A stretch of DNA of 64,000 nucleotides, taken from assembly GCF_031010175.1 (NCBI RefSeq), contig NZ_JAUAMB010000021.1, positions 19,559-83,558 on the forward strand, written 5' to 3'. Origin of the DNA: Halomonas sp. SpR1. GTDB lineage: Bacteria > Pseudomonadota > Gammaproteobacteria > Pseudomonadales > Halomonadaceae. A program made the position numbers and the translations under genes. Positions 27,833 to 37,431 of this stretch are shown piece by piece. The first letter of the stretch is position 1, and each line of letters begins with the position of its first letter. The notes beneath the pieces are model-generated. The model saw only the letters and a program-made list of their open reading frames with translations. It had not been told where the DNA came from and did no database searches.

Positions 27833-28126
27833 CTAGCCAATAGGGCGCGCTTCGGCTAAAACTCTCGCTTGAGCGGGGCTTGGCTCATCAGTAGATATAT
27901 AGGTCACTATATTCACTGGCATTTTTAGATATTCTTCGAGTATGTCGTTAAGTTCGGCACAAGCCTGTGGCTGTATCTCTTGCGGAGAGATCAGCAGTAG
28001 ATCAACGCCTCCGCCTCGCTTGGAATCATCGAGTCGCGAGCCAAACACATGAGTTTCCACCGAATCACCAATAAACTCGCTCACGCCAGAGAGAATGATT
28101 GCTCGATGTGTTTGGGTAATACGCAT
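27833..28126 (-). CDS. second MntA-like nucleotidyltransferase, active-site Asp lost
   Basis: Paralogue of the preceding gene, 97 residues, very similar over the first 45 (ITQTHRAIILSGVSEFI against LTQTQRAIILASVREFI). The motif reads FGSRLDDSKRGGGVDLLL: position 40, the first metal-binding Asp in the other copy, is Gly (GAT to GGC, two base changes), while D42 remains. Nucleotidyl transfer is therefore unlikely. ATG 28126 has an AGGAG site. The AGGAGCT leader is shared with the other copy, as expected of a tandem duplication. It has no HEPN partner of its own and ends about 90 bp before mntA. Confidence 0.8.
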   Translation of the reverse strand: MRITQTHRAIILSGVSEFIGDSVETHVFGSRLDDSKRGGGVDLLLISPQEIQPQACAELNDILEEYLKMPVNIVTYISTDEPSPAQARVLAEARPIG

Positions 28127-28246
28127 GAAGACAGCTCCTAGACTGTATGAGAGCTCCGCCACCTGATAATCTTGTCGCCGAGCCACTTTGGGTGCATTTT
28201 AGTTTACGCTACCGGCGGCTTCTGTTCACTCTAACGATGGGATCAC

Positions 28247-29428
28247 ATGCTGACATCGCTGCTGGATAATGACTTTTACAAGATCACGATGCAGAACGCC
28301 GTGATCAAACGCTTTCCCTATGCCCATGCGCGCTACGCCTTTATCAATCGTGGCGATCATGCGTTTCCCGAAGGGTTTGGTGCCGAGCTGCGTCGCGAAG
28401 TCGATAAGATGGCAGAGCTTCGCCTGGGCGATGATGAAAAGCGCTATCTCGAAAACACCTGTCCTTATCTCGACCCTACCTATCTCGATTTCCTCGCCGG
28501 GTTTCACTATAACCCCAGCGAAGTGATTATCGAGCAGCAGGGGAGCGAGCTTTCGGTAATTATCGAAGGGCCGTGGTATCGCACCATTCTTTGGGAAGTG
28601 CCGCTGATGTCGTTGATCAGCGAGCTGTGGTACCGCGTGCGCGGCGTGACGATAACGTCTGAAGCCGATGCAATGATTGAGCAGCGCGCCCAGGAGAAGA
28701 TCGAACTCTACCGCCGCCTAGGGCTGAAAATTGCCGAGTTCGGCACCCGGCGGCGCTTTTCATTTGACGTTCACGATCGCGTAGTGGGTGCGCTTGGTCA
28801 CTATGGTGGCGAAGCGTTTAGCGGCACCAGCAACGTGCTGCTGGCCATGCGCCATGGCGTTAAGCCAATCGGCACTCATGCCCATGAGTGGTTTATGTTC
28901 CACGGTGCCCGCTTTGGTTTCAAAATGGCCAATAGCCTCGCGCTTGAGCATTGGGTGGATGTGTATCGTGGTGATCTCGGCATTGCCTTGACCGATACCT
29001 TTACCTCGCGAGCCTTTTTCGACAGCTTCGATAAAAAGTTCGCCAAGCTGTTCGATGGTGTTCGCCACGATAGTGGTGATCCGTTTGAGTTTGCCTCCCA
29101 GACCATCGCGCACTATGAGCGTCTGGGCATCAATCCGTTGAGCAAGACGATTATCTTCTCCGATGCGCTGACGCCGGAACGAGTCGAGCGTATCCAGGCC
29201 TTTTGCCAGGATCGCATCGGGATGGCATTCGGTATTGGCACCAACTTCACCAACGATGTGGGCGTCGAGCCGATGAACATGGTGGTCAAGATGGTCGAGG
29301 CGCGCCCGGAAGGGCAGGGCTGGCTGCCGGTGATCAAACTTTCCGACGTGGCGGAAAAGAACACCGGTGACCCGGAAATGATCGCCCTGGCGAAGCGGGT
29401 GTTATCGCTGAGTCGCAAGGATTCTTGA
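28247..29428 (+). CDS. pncB: nicotinate phosphoribosyltransferase
   Basis: NAD salvage enzyme of 393 residues (E. coli 400) joining nicotinate to PRPP to give nicotinate mononucleotide. It starts LTSLLDNDFYKITMQNAV, the conserved DNDxYK motif of the family; GTSNVLLAMRHGVKPIGTHAHEWFM contains the conserved His region, and VRHDSGDPFEF and FGIGTNFTND contribute to PRPP binding. Strand and position are notable: it lies between recC and the mntA-hepT-recB-recD operon, pointing towards recC, whose stop is 16 bp away. Confidence 0.95.
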   Translation: MLTSLLDNDFYKITMQNAVIKRFPYAHARYAFINRGDHAFPEGFGAELRREVDKMAELRLGDDEKRYLENTCPYLDPTYLDFLAGFHYNPSEVIIEQQGSELSVIIEGPWYRTILWEVPLMSLISELWYRVRGVTITSEADAMIEQRAQEKIELYRRLGLKIAEFGTRRRFSFDVHDRVVGALGHYGGEAFSGTSNVLLAMRHGVKPIGTHAHEWFMFHGARFGFKMANSLALEHWVDVYRGDLGIALTDTFTSRAFFDSFDKKFAKLFDGVRHDSGDPFEFASQTIAHYERLGINPLSKTIIFSDALTPERVERIQAFCQDRIGMAFGIGTNFTNDVGVEPMNMVVKMVEARPEGQGWLPVIKLSDVAEKNTGDPEMIALAKRVLSLSRKDS

Positions 29429-29443
29429 GCCGCTGACTGGCCA

Positions 29444-32400
29444 TTAGCCTTTTACAGAGCGGTGCAGCGGCGCGTAGAGCGCTTCGGATAGCGTGGCGAA
29501 GCTGTGGCCTAGGGCGCGATCATTAAACAGTCGCTCAAAGCTGGGCCATTGGTGGGAAAGATAGGCGCTTTGGGCGACTTCGCCGGTTTGGAAGCGGCCG
29601 CCTTCGTAGGCGGTTTCGGCGGCGGCGTAAGCATCGCTATCGTGTTCCGATTCAGGCGTGCCAAGTTTAGCCAGCCAGGCGAAAGCGGCTTGGGGGGCCA
29701 GCGGTAGCGGGGTTTGCATGCCATCACACCAGGCGCTGAGCAGGGCTTCTAGCTGGTAGCGGGCATTCGCGGCGTCTAGCGGTTCCAAGCGTACATGGCC
29801 CGCTTTGGAGAGTAGCTGGGTGGTCATTGGGCGCTCAATATTGCCCGCTAAGTGGGCCACCCAAGGGCGTAGCAGGTGCTGCCAGCGGTATTGGCCACGG
29901 CCGCGCCCTTGGCTGACTAGGCTGCTGCTGAGCAGTAGCAGGCGGCAGCGGTTACCCGCATCATCCTGGCGTAGCTCGCCCAGCCAATCTTCCAGCGTTA
30001 TCTTTCCTTCAGCTCTTTCAATTCCTTCAACGTGCACCGCCTGGGGCGCCGTTACTGCCTGAGGCCACTCTCGCAGCGCCTCTTCGTAAGCGTTGAAGAG
30101 CGCTTCCATTGGTTCTGCCAGTGCTTCGCGCATCCTTTCGCCAAAGGCACCTACGGCCAGCACACCTTGCCCTTTAAAGCGCTCCAGTTCGGCATGTAGT
30201 GCTTCCATACGGGGCTGGCCGTTATCTACGGCGTGGCGTTGGGCGGCGATTAGTTGATCCTGTAGCTGCCAGTTCTGCAGCCCATCCAGGGTGAAGGGCT
30301 CAACGTCTAACTGGGTAAGTTCTTCCTGCTCGAAGTAGACCCCCAGGCGGTTATTGAAAAACGCTTTGGCCGGTTCGCGCAGAAAGCTGCCTAGCTGGGC
30401 AAGGGTTAACGTGCTCTGCTGTTCGGTGTCCGGTTTTAGCCTCGATGGCTGCGAACCTTGGGAGCTTTCGCTTCGCGGTGCGTGCAGGGCGTGCCACTCG
30501 TGGGCGTATGTAAACAGCCTCGCTTGGGCGGGGGAGTCGCTGGCTTGTTGAGTAAAGTAGCGGCGACTAAACGGCTGTAGCGGATGCTCGGTGGTCAGGG
30601 CATTGAGCAGCGGCTCGCCGTGTTGCGTGCGCCAGCCCGCTTCAAGGTGGTCGCGCAGCTGGCCGACCAGTACCGAGGGCGGCATGAGGTTGTTGTCGAT
30701 CTGGCTGCGGCCCACCCAACTAATGTAAAGCTGTTGACGGGCAGAGAGCAGCGCTTCCAAAAACAGGTAGCGGTCATCTTCCCGCCGCGAGCGGTCGCCG
30801 GGGCGGTAGTCGCTACCCATTAAATCGAAATCCAGCGGCGGCTGGGAGCGCGGGTACTCGCCATCGTTCATGCCCAGCAAACACACCCGCTTGAAGGGAA
30901 TCGCGCGCATGGGCATTAAGGTGGCGAAGTTGACCGCCCCAGCTAGGAAACGCTGGGAGAGGCTGTGTTCGTCGATCTGCCCCAGCCAGTGTTCGCGCAC
31001 CATGGAGAGCGGCAGGGGATCATAAAGCTCGGCCTCTTCGGTGCTGTCCAACAGCTGTTGAAGCGCGGTCTCCAGCTTGGTGAGCATCACGCTCTCTTGG
31101 GCGTCGTCAGTGAGGAAGTAGGTTTCCAAAAGCTCGCGCAGCCGGGCTACCCAGGTGGCGGCGTCGGTGGGCTGGCAGAAGGTTTTCCAGGTGCTTTCCA
31201 GCTTCTCCAGCAGGTTCGCCAGCGGCCCTGCCAGGGATGCTTCCAGCCCGCCGATATCATCAAACGGCTCGATGCCTTGCCACGCGTCGGCACTCCCCAC
31301 CGTATACCCCAGTAGCAGGCGGCGTAGGCCAAAGGCCCAGGTGTTCTGGGTGAGGCCTTCGGGTAGATCCAGCCGGGTGCGCTGTTCGGCATTAAGCCCC
31401 CAGCGAATCCCCGCGCCCTCAATCCAGCGGCTAAGCGTCGGCAGGTCGTGTTCATCAATGCCAAAGCGGCTGCGCAGGGCGGGGACTTCCAGCAGGTCTA
31501 ACAGGTCGCTCACCGAGAGGCGCAGCTCCGGCAGGCGCAGCAGTTTTTCCAGCGCGATCATCATCGGTAGGCGGTGGCGGCTGGCCTGATCCGAGAGGGT
31601 GTAGGGAATATAGCGCGGGTCGTCGGGTTTTGCGTTATAGCTGCCGGAAGCGGAACGGTACTGGCCGAATACGGCTTCAATATGCGGCGCGTAGCGGTCA
31701 ATATCCGGCACCATCACAATGATATCCCGTGGGCGCAGATCCGGGTCGGCGCTGAAGGCCGCGAGCAGTTGGTCGTGAAGAATCTCCACTTCCCGCTGGG
31801 GGCCATGGGCGATATGAAAGACGATAGAGTCGTCATTGGCCGGGTCTAGCGCGGGCCAGTGGGTTTGAGTTTCCGCCACCGGGCGTAGCTCGCGGATATC
31901 GTCCTGTAACTGGCTGAGCAGGCAGTTGCGTTCTTCGCCGCTAAACGGCTCAAACATATCGATGCGCAATGCCTGCTGCTCGAACAGGGTTTGGTAGTTC
32001 CCCGCGTCGTCGTGCTCGTCTAGCAGGCGTAAATAGTCGCGGCCCTGTTTGCCCCAGGCGGCGAGCAGAGGCTGAGCGTGCAGGTGCAGGGCATCACTGG
32101 CATCGCCGGTGCCCAGCACGTCTAACGCATCAGGCATGCCGGCCTTGCGACGCTGACGGTAGCGGCTGGCGCGCAGCAGGTCTTTGTGCTCGATAATATC
32201 CGCCCAGTAAAACTGGCAAGGGTTGTGCACGCAGAGCACAATTTGGCAGCAGCGCGACAGCGCCGCCAAAGCTTCCAGCGTTTGCTGCGGCAGCGATGAA
32301 ATGCCGAAAATAATCAGCCGCCGGGGTAGGCCGGACGGGCACTCCTGACCTTCAAGCTGAACGGCGGCGCCCAGAAAACGGCTATGAACCTGGGCGCGGC

Positions 32401-33061
32401 TGCTGTTAAGGCCTGCCTCACCTAGATGTTTAGCCACATCGTCGCGCAGTGCGCGCCACAGTTCAGGCTGCCATAGCTGGTGTGTTTCCAGCGGACGGGC
32501 TTCGCCGCGGGCGGTGATCAGTACGTCGTTACCTTTTGCCCAGGCATCCAGCCAGTCGGCGCGGTAGACCTGATACTGGTCGAACAGGTCCGCCAGCCGC
32601 TCGGCCAGTTGATAGTGTTTGCGCTGGTCGCGGTCGACCTCTAAAAAGCGCGCCAGCGGTGCGAACGCTTCCTGCTCGGCAAGGCTGGGTAGCAGGCGCA
32701 GTAAACGCCATATCAGCCGCGATTTGTCAAACGGCGAGGTTTCGGGAACGGCCTCGGTGTCTGCCGTCGTGTGGGTCAGCACCGTGCGGTAGGCTTGCCA
32801 CAGAAAACGCGCGGGGAGCGTAACGTTCAGCGCCGCCGCTATACCCGCTCCGCCTTGGGCCGGGTCTTCTGCCAATGCCAGCTTTAGCCACTGCCCGATA
32901 CCGTTGCTCTGCACCAGAATGGTCTCATTCTCAAGCGGCGAAAGCGGGTGCCGGCGCATCCACTCCACCGCCAAGCCGCGCAAATCTTCCAGGCGATTGG
33001 CGTGTACCACCATAAAGCCCGGCGTTAACGGCGTTGGTGAGAGCAGCGGGTTTGCAGACAT
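29444..33061 (-). CDS. recC: exodeoxyribonuclease V gamma subunit
   Basis: Chi-recognition subunit of RecBCD, 1205 residues (E. coli 1122). It starts with a short Pro/Leu-rich leader before GFMVVHANRLEDLRGLAVEWM, the normal N-terminal domain start of RecC. Later segments such as IIVMVPDIDRYAPHIEAVFG, RAIPFKRVCLLGMNDGEYPRS and RSRREDDRYLFLEALLSARQQLYISW match the defunct helicase domain of RecC. It is about 6 kb upstream, in reading order, of recB and transcribed separately, unlike organisms where recC is directly followed by recB. Confidence 0.95.
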   Translation of the reverse strand: MSANPLLSPTPLTPGFMVVHANRLEDLRGLAVEWMRRHPLSPLENETILVQSNGIGQWLKLALAEDPAQGGAGIAAALNVTLPARFLWQAYRTVLTHTTADTEAVPETSPFDKSRLIWRLLRLLPSLAEQEAFAPLARFLEVDRDQRKHYQLAERLADLFDQYQVYRADWLDAWAKGNDVLITARGEARPLETHQLWQPELWRALRDDVAKHLGEAGLNSSRAQVHSRFLGAAVQLEGQECPSGLPRRLIIFGISSLPQQTLEALAALSRCCQIVLCVHNPCQFYWADIIEHKDLLRASRYRQRRKAGMPDALDVLGTGDASDALHLHAQPLLAAWGKQGRDYLRLLDEHDDAGNYQTLFEQQALRIDMFEPFSGEERNCLLSQLQDDIRELRPVAETQTHWPALDPANDDSIVFHIAHGPQREVEILHDQLLAAFSADPDLRPRDIIVMVPDIDRYAPHIEAVFGQYRSASGSYNAKPDDPRYIPYTLSDQASRHRLPMMIALEKLLRLPELRLSVSDLLDLLEVPALRSRFGIDEHDLPTLSRWIEGAGIRWGLNAEQRTRLDLPEGLTQNTWAFGLRRLLLGYTVGSADAWQGIEPFDDIGGLEASLAGPLANLLEKLESTWKTFCQPTDAATWVARLRELLETYFLTDDAQESVMLTKLETALQQLLDSTEEAELYDPLPLSMVREHWLGQIDEHSLSQRFLAGAVNFATLMPMRAIPFKRVCLLGMNDGEYPRSQPPLDFDLMGSDYRPGDRSRREDDRYLFLEALLSARQQLYISWVGRSQIDNNLMPPSVLVGQLRDHLEAGWRTQHGEPLLNALTTEHPLQPFSRRYFTQQASDSPAQARLFTYAHEWHALHAPRSESSQGSQPSRLKPDTEQQSTLTLAQLGSFLREPAKAFFNNRLGVYFEQEELTQLDVEPFTLDGLQNWQLQDQLIAAQRHAVDNGQPRMEALHAELERFKGQGVLAVGAFGERMREALAEPMEALFNAYEEALREWPQAVTAPQAVHVEGIERAEGKITLEDWLGELRQDDAGNRCRLLLLSSSLVSQGRGRGQYRWQHLLRPWVAHLAGNIERPMTTQLLSKAGHVRLEPLDAANARYQLEALLSAWCDGMQTPLPLAPQAAFAWLAKLGTPESEHDSDAYAAAETAYEGGRFQTGEVAQSAYLSHQWPSFERLFNDRALGHSFATLSEALYAPLHRSVKG

Positions 33062-33197
33062 GCGCGATGTTTCCTAATGGCTGAGCAGCTTAGTGGGTTA
33101 TTCCGTCACGGCTAACGCGGTGGCTAAGTGTATGGTGCCATAAGTTTAGTTCTGAAGCTTGAATCCCTAGCATCCTGGTTAAGAGATGCTATGATGA

Positions 33198-33212
33198 ATA
33201 TGTGATGCATAT
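33198..33212. promoter_or_regulatory. inverted repeat, probable Xre operator
   Basis: ATATG-TGATG-CATAT: a perfect 5-bp inverted repeat with 5-bp spacer, followed 6 bases later by another CATAT half-site (33219-33223). It lies 42 bp before the xre antitoxin start, where autoregulation by the antitoxin-toxin complex is usual for Xre-RES loci. Confidence 0.5.
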
Positions 33213-33253
33213 AAGTTGCATATTAGCTGTGTAAGCGTAGCAGGAGGTTGTCG

Positions 33254-33685
33254 ATGGCAGTGGGCACGGTAAAAGAATCTCTCAATGCGCCTTCTGAGTA
33301 TCGGGTGCCCGACTCGTTCGAGCGATTTTTGGCTGACTTGAAGGGCGTTGCTCGCGAAGAGCGTCACCCACTGATTAACCCGAGGTTGTTCGCCAGCGCA
33401 TTGAGTATCGATATCCAAACGCTGGCCACTCAAGCGCATGTCCACCGCACGACGATCTCACGTGCTCAGGGGGCGGAAAAACTACAACGCTATCTGCGGG
33501 ATGCACTTCGAGTGCTCGGCGCTGCGGCAGATATTAATGGTGATTTTCATGACGCCTTGTTTTGGTTTCGCAATGAACCTCTTGGTGCGTTTGACTATAA
33601 AACGCCCGAGCAACTCGTAAGTGAGGGACGCGCAGATGACCTGCTGCGTTATGTTCAGGCGCTACAAGCGGGTGTGGTGGGATGA
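33254..33685 (+). CDS. Xre/MbcA/ParS-type antitoxin of a Xre-RES module
   Basis: Antitoxin of 143 residues. The N-terminal helical region (INPRLFASALSIDIQTLATQAHVHRTTISR, about 45-75) is a Xre-like helix-turn-helix. The C-terminal half, DALFWFRNEPLGAFDYKTPEQLVSEGRADDLLRYVQAL, is the DUF2384 toxin-binding domain with its W-F-x-N-x-P-L-G-F signature. ATG 33254 has AGGAGG 6 bases before it. It overlaps the RES toxin gene by 4 bp; autoregulation through the inverted repeat at 33198 is likely. Confidence 0.9.
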   Translation: MAVGTVKESLNAPSEYRVPDSFERFLADLKGVAREERHPLINPRLFASALSIDIQTLATQAHVHRTTISRAQGAEKLQRYLRDALRVLGAAADINGDFHDALFWFRNEPLGAFDYKTPEQLVSEGRADDLLRYVQALQAGVVG

Positions 33686-34200
33686 TATTGCTGCCAGAGC
33701 TAAAAACTCAGGCATACCGTGTGCATGTTCCGCGTTGGGCATTTTCACCTACCAGCGGGGCTGGTGCGAGAGAGCATGGCGGGCGGCTGAACCGTGTTGG
33801 TGTAGATGCGTTATATCTCTCGCTTGAGGAACAGACCGCGTTAGCGGAGTACAAACAGCTTTCTGCATTGATGCCGCCTGGGCTGATTGTTAGCTATACG
33901 GTCAGCGTGACTAGTATTGTCGATTTTCGATCAGGTTATAACTCAAAATGGGATAGCCTGTGGCAAGAGCTTAACTGTGACTGGCGTAAGTATTGGTTTA
34001 ATCAGCGTATTGAGCCGCCTAGCTGGTTACTAGGCGATATGGCACTGGAGCAAGGTGCTAAGGGAATACTTTTTCCTTCGTTGGCATACGGCTCAGGCAC
34101 CAACCTCGTTCTGTATACCGAAACACTAGCAGAAAACGATGTATTAGACGTCTACGACCCCCAAAGTGATTTGCCACGTGATGCGAGCTCCTGGCAGTAA
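33682..34200 (+). CDS. RES domain toxin
   Basis: Toxin of 172 residues from the RES family, named for conserved Arg, Glu and Ser. Characterised members are NAD+-degrading (phosphorylase or hydrolase) enzymes that starve the cell of NAD. The visible signature is YRVHVPRWAFSPTSGAG near residue 12, GGRLNRVGVDALYLSLEEQTALAEY at about 33-57 and GILFPSLAYGSGTNLVLY near residue 125. The start is fixed by the ATGA overlap with the antitoxin. Note that pncB, an NAD salvage gene, is close by, which may be chance. Confidence 0.9.
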   Translation: MILLPELKTQAYRVHVPRWAFSPTSGAGAREHGGRLNRVGVDALYLSLEEQTALAEYKQLSALMPPGLIVSYTVSVTSIVDFRSGYNSKWDSLWQELNCDWRKYWFNQRIEPPSWLLGDMALEQGAKGILFPSLAYGSGTNLVLYTETLAENDVLDVYDPQSDLPRDASSWQ

Positions 34201-34302
34201 TTACTTTTAATAAACTTACTTATGCGACCTCTTCCCTTGCGCGAACGCCCTAGCATCGCCAAGCTATGCGGATACCGTGGACAACGCTAAGAGAGATCTC
34301 CA

Positions 34303-35985
34303 ATGACCGACCCTACTAATAATTCCCGCCGCCACTCTGCTCAAGTAGTCGATGGCCCAGGCAAAGCCGCCAGCCGCGCCATGTTGCGCGCCGTGGGTTT
34401 TAATGATGAAGATTTCAAAAAGCCCCAGGTAGGTATTGCCTCTACCTGGAGCATGGTGACGCCTTGCAATAGCCATATTAACGAGCTAGCCGAGTTTGCC
34501 CGCGATGGCGCCGATGCGGGCGGCGGTAAGGGTGTGATTTTCAATACCATCACCATTTCCGATGGTATTGCCAATGGCACCGAAGGTATGAAGTACTCGC
34601 TGGTGTCGCGGGAAGTGATCGCCGACTCCATCGAAACTGTGGCGGGCTGCGAAGGCTTTGACGGCCTGGTCGCCATTGGTGGCTGCGATAAGAACATGCC
34701 GGGCTGCCTGATGGGCTTGGCGCGCTTGAACCGCCCCAGCGTGTTTGTTTACGGCGGCACTATTATGCCCGGTAAAGGGCATACCGATATCGTGTCGGTG
34801 TTTGAAGCCATGGGCGCGCACTCCCGCGGCGATATCGATCTCATCGAACTTAAAAACATCGAAGAGACGGCGATTCCAGGCCCCGGTTCCTGCGGCGGTA
34901 TGTACACAGCTAATACCATGGCCTCGGCCATTGAAGCCTTGGGCATGAGTCTGCCGGGCAGCTCGGCACAAAACGCCATCTCCCAAGAGAAGCGTGACGA
35001 CTGTAAAGCCGCGGGCGAAGCGGTGCTGGCGCTACTGGCCGACGATATCAAACCGTCCGATATCATGACCCGTGAGGCGTTTGAGAACGCGATTACCGTG
35101 GTGATTGCCCTGGGCGGTTCTACCAACGCGGTGCTGCATCTTATCGGTATGGCGCGCACCATTGGTGTTGAGCTTTCGCTTGCTGACTTTACCGAGATTG
35201 GAAAGCGCGTACCGGTGCTGGCAGATCTGCGCCCCAGCGGCCACTACATGATGAGCGAGCTGGTGGCGATTGGTGGTATTCAGCCGCTGATGAAAATGCT
35301 ACTGGATGCAGGCCTGCTCAACGGCGAGTGTTTAACCGTCACGGGTAAAACCCTGGAAGAGAACTTGGCTGAGGTCGAGCCTTATCCTGCTGAACCGCCG
35401 ATCATCGCCCCCTTAGGCAACCCGATTAAAGCGGAGAGCCATCTGCGCATGCTTTACGGCAACCTCGCGCCGGAAGGCGCGGTAGCGAAGATTACCGGCA
35501 AAGAGGGCACGCGCTTCTCTGGCTCGGCACGGGTGTTCGGTTCGGAAGAAGAGGCCCAGGCACGCATTAACGATGGCACCGTGGTCGCTGGTGATGTGGT
35601 GGTGATTCGTTATGAAGGCCCCAAAGGTGGTCCCGGCATGCGCGAAATGCTTACGCCGACCTCGGCGATTATGGGCCGTGGCCTGGGCAACGACGTAGCG
35701 CTGATTACCGATGGGCGTTTCTCCGGTGGCAGCCACGGTTTTGTGGTTGGCCATGTGTCGCCGGAAGCTTTCGACGGCGGCCCGCTGGCGCTGGTGGAAG
35801 ATGGCGACATCATCACCATTGACGCCGTGGCCGATACGATTGACATGCGTGTGCCTGAAGAAGAACTTATGCGCCGGAAAGCGGCGTGGCAGCGGCCTGA
35901 GCCGCGCTATACGCGGGGCGTGCTGGCCAAGTATGCACGCTTGGTTAGCTCGGCCAGTACCGGTGCGGTGACCGACCAGGAATAG
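34303..35985 (+). CDS. ilvD: dihydroxy-acid dehydratase
   Basis: Iron-sulfur enzyme of 560 residues that dehydrates 2,3-dihydroxy-isovalerate and 2,3-dihydroxy-3-methylvalerate in valine, isoleucine and leucine synthesis. The three cluster-binding cysteines are seen as C55 (TPCNSH), C128 (GGCDKNMPG) and C197 ([12 protein letters not shown]); the conserved [14 protein letters not shown] segment with the catalytic Ser lies near 470-485. No frameshift. It stands alone, preceded by about 100 bp with no obvious attenuator, and ends at a strong terminator. Confidence 0.96.
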   Translation: MTDPTNNSRRHSAQVVDGPGKAASRAMLRAVGFNDEDFKKPQVGIASTWSMVTPCNSHINELAEFARDGADAGGGKGVIFNTITISDGIANGTEGMKYSLVSREVIADSIETVAGCEGFDGLVAIGGCDKNMPGCLMGLARLNRPSVFVYGGTIMPGKGHTDIVSVFEAMGAHSRGDIDLIELKNIEETAIPGPGSCGGMYTANTMASAIEALGMSLPGSSAQNAISQEKRDDCKAAGEAVLALLADDIKPSDIMTREAFENAITVVIALGGSTNAVLHLIGMARTIGVELSLADFTEIGKRVPVLADLRPSGHYMMSELVAIGGIQPLMKMLLDAGLLNGECLTVTGKTLEENLAEVEPYPAEPPIIAPLGNPIKAESHLRMLYGNLAPEGAVAKITGKEGTRFSGSARVFGSEEEAQARINDGTVVAGDVVVIRYEGPKGGPGMREMLTPTSAIMGRGLGNDVALITDGRFSGGSHGFVVGHVSPEAFDGGPLALVEDGDIITIDAVADTIDMRVPEEELMRRKAAWQRPEPRYTRGVLAKYARLVSSASTGAVTDQE

Positions 35986-36037
35986 CCGCGTTGCCGTGAT
36001 GAGCGTCTTGTCATGAACTGGTTGTCATAAAGCGTTA

Positions 36038-36074
36038 AAGCGCAAGGCTTACTATAAGAGCCTTGCGCTTTTTA
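36038..36074 (+). terminator. rho-independent terminator after ilvD
   Basis: AAAGCGCAAGGCT pairs perfectly with AGCCTTGCGCTTT around a short TACTATAAG loop, followed by a run of T. It overlaps the region just before chrA, so it separates the two genes. Confidence 0.9.
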
Positions 36075-36095
36075 ATTGGATAACAGGTGGTTGAG

Positions 36096-37292
36096 ATGAT
36101 GGAGCCAACGCAGACACGTGGGCGCATAGGTGAAGTTTTTTGGGCATTTTTAGCGCTGGGCTTAACGTCGTTTGGTGGCCCGGTGGCGCATCTGGGGTAT
36201 TTTCGTACGGCCTTTGTCGAGCGGCGGCAGTGGTTAACCGAAAGCGCCTACGCTGATCTAGTGGCGCTGTGTCAGTTCTTACCGGGGCCTGCCAGTAGCC
36301 AGGTGGGCTTTGCCCTGGGCTTAATGCGTGCGGGGCCTTGGGGCGCGGCCATGGCCTGGCTGGCGTTTACGCTACCTTCGGCGATCATTCTGGTGCTGTT
36401 TGCCTTTGGCGCAGCGGTGCTGGATGGCCCCATTGCCAGCGGCATTATTCACGGTTTAAAAGTGGTGGCGGTGGCGATTGTGGCCCACGCAGTGTGGGGC
36501 ATGGCACGCAACCTCTGTCCGGATAAAACCCGCGCGGGGATCGCGCTTGCGGCGGTATTTACGGTGGTGCTGGTTAGCGGCCCGTTGGGCCAGGTGGCGG
36601 CGATTATATTGGGTGGCCTGGTTGGGCTAGCACTTTGTCGCAATAGTACTGCTGCCACAACAAGTGAGTGGCTGCATTTTCGGGTATCCAGCCGGGCAGG
36701 TATGGTGGCGTTGGGGCTATTCGGTGGTCTGTTGGTTCTGCTGCCACTACTGGCGGGAGCCGCTGCCTGGCTGGATATTGCCGATGCATTTTACCGCTCC
36801 GGCGCGCTGGTGTTTGGCGGTGGGCATGTGGTGCTACCACTGCTCGAAGCCGAGGTGGTGCAATCGGGCTGGATTACCCCGGATGAATTTTTGGCAGGCT
36901 ATGGCGCAGCGCAGGCGGTGCCGGGCCCGTTATTTACCTTTGCGGCTTATTTAGGCGCGCTGCTGCCCGGTATAAATGCTGTCGCCGGTGCATTGCTGGC
37001 ACTGCTGGCGATCTTTATCCCCGGCTTTTTGCTGTTAGTCGGCGTGCTGCCGTTTTGGAACCAATTTCGTCAGTGGGAAAGCGCCCAGGCGCTGATGCGT
37101 GGTGCCAATGCAGCGGTAGTAGGCATTTTAGGCGCAGCGCTTTATCAGCCGGTGTGGACAAGCGCTATCATTGGTGCAGAAGAGTTTGTGCTGGCGCTCA
37201 CCGGTTTCTTGCTATTAACCGTTTGGAAACTGCCCGCCTGGGTAGTGGTGGCGCTAGTGGCGGTTGCAGGAGTATTTATTCCTCTTCAGTAG
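36096..37292 (+). CDS. chrA: chromate efflux transporter, CHR family
   Basis: Inner-membrane transporter of about 398 residues made of two homologous CHR halves. The N-terminal half has FWAFLALGLTSFGGPVAHLGYFR and LCQFLPGPASSQVGFALG; the C-terminal half repeats this as FGGGHVVLPLLEAEVV and YGAAQAVPGPLFTFAAYLG. Long-chain members like this export chromate by proton exchange. Start: ATG 36096 with AGGTGG 5 bases before; ATG 36099 and GTG 36087 are alternatives. A metallothionein gene lies 140 bp downstream, hinting at a small metal-tolerance locus. Confidence 0.9.
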   Translation: MMEPTQTRGRIGEVFWAFLALGLTSFGGPVAHLGYFRTAFVERRQWLTESAYADLVALCQFLPGPASSQVGFALGLMRAGPWGAAMAWLAFTLPSAIILVLFAFGAAVLDGPIASGIIHGLKVVAVAIVAHAVWGMARNLCPDKTRAGIALAAVFTVVLVSGPLGQVAAIILGGLVGLALCRNSTAATTSEWLHFRVSSRAGMVALGLFGGLLVLLPLLAGAAAWLDIADAFYRSGALVFGGGHVVLPLLEAEVVQSGWITPDEFLAGYGAAQAVPGPLFTFAAYLGALLPGINAVAGALLALLAIFIPGFLLLVGVLPFWNQFRQWESAQALMRGANAAVVGILGAALYQPVWTSAIIGAEEFVLALTGFLLLTVWKLPAWVVVALVAVAGVFIPLQ

Positions 37293-37431
37293 GAGTCGTT
37301 GCGTCAAACTACTGGGCATGATGGCTAATAAACCAACGCTTGTGCTGTGTGCGCCTAAAGTTTTACCTACTTAGTGGTTATCTTCTACGCTGGTAAAGGT
37401 GCAATTAATGGCAAACGTGGGAGACGTCATT

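Noticed and set aside
30354..32823. Several + strand frames opposite recC
   Set aside because: Shadows of recC; no start signals and no family resemblance.
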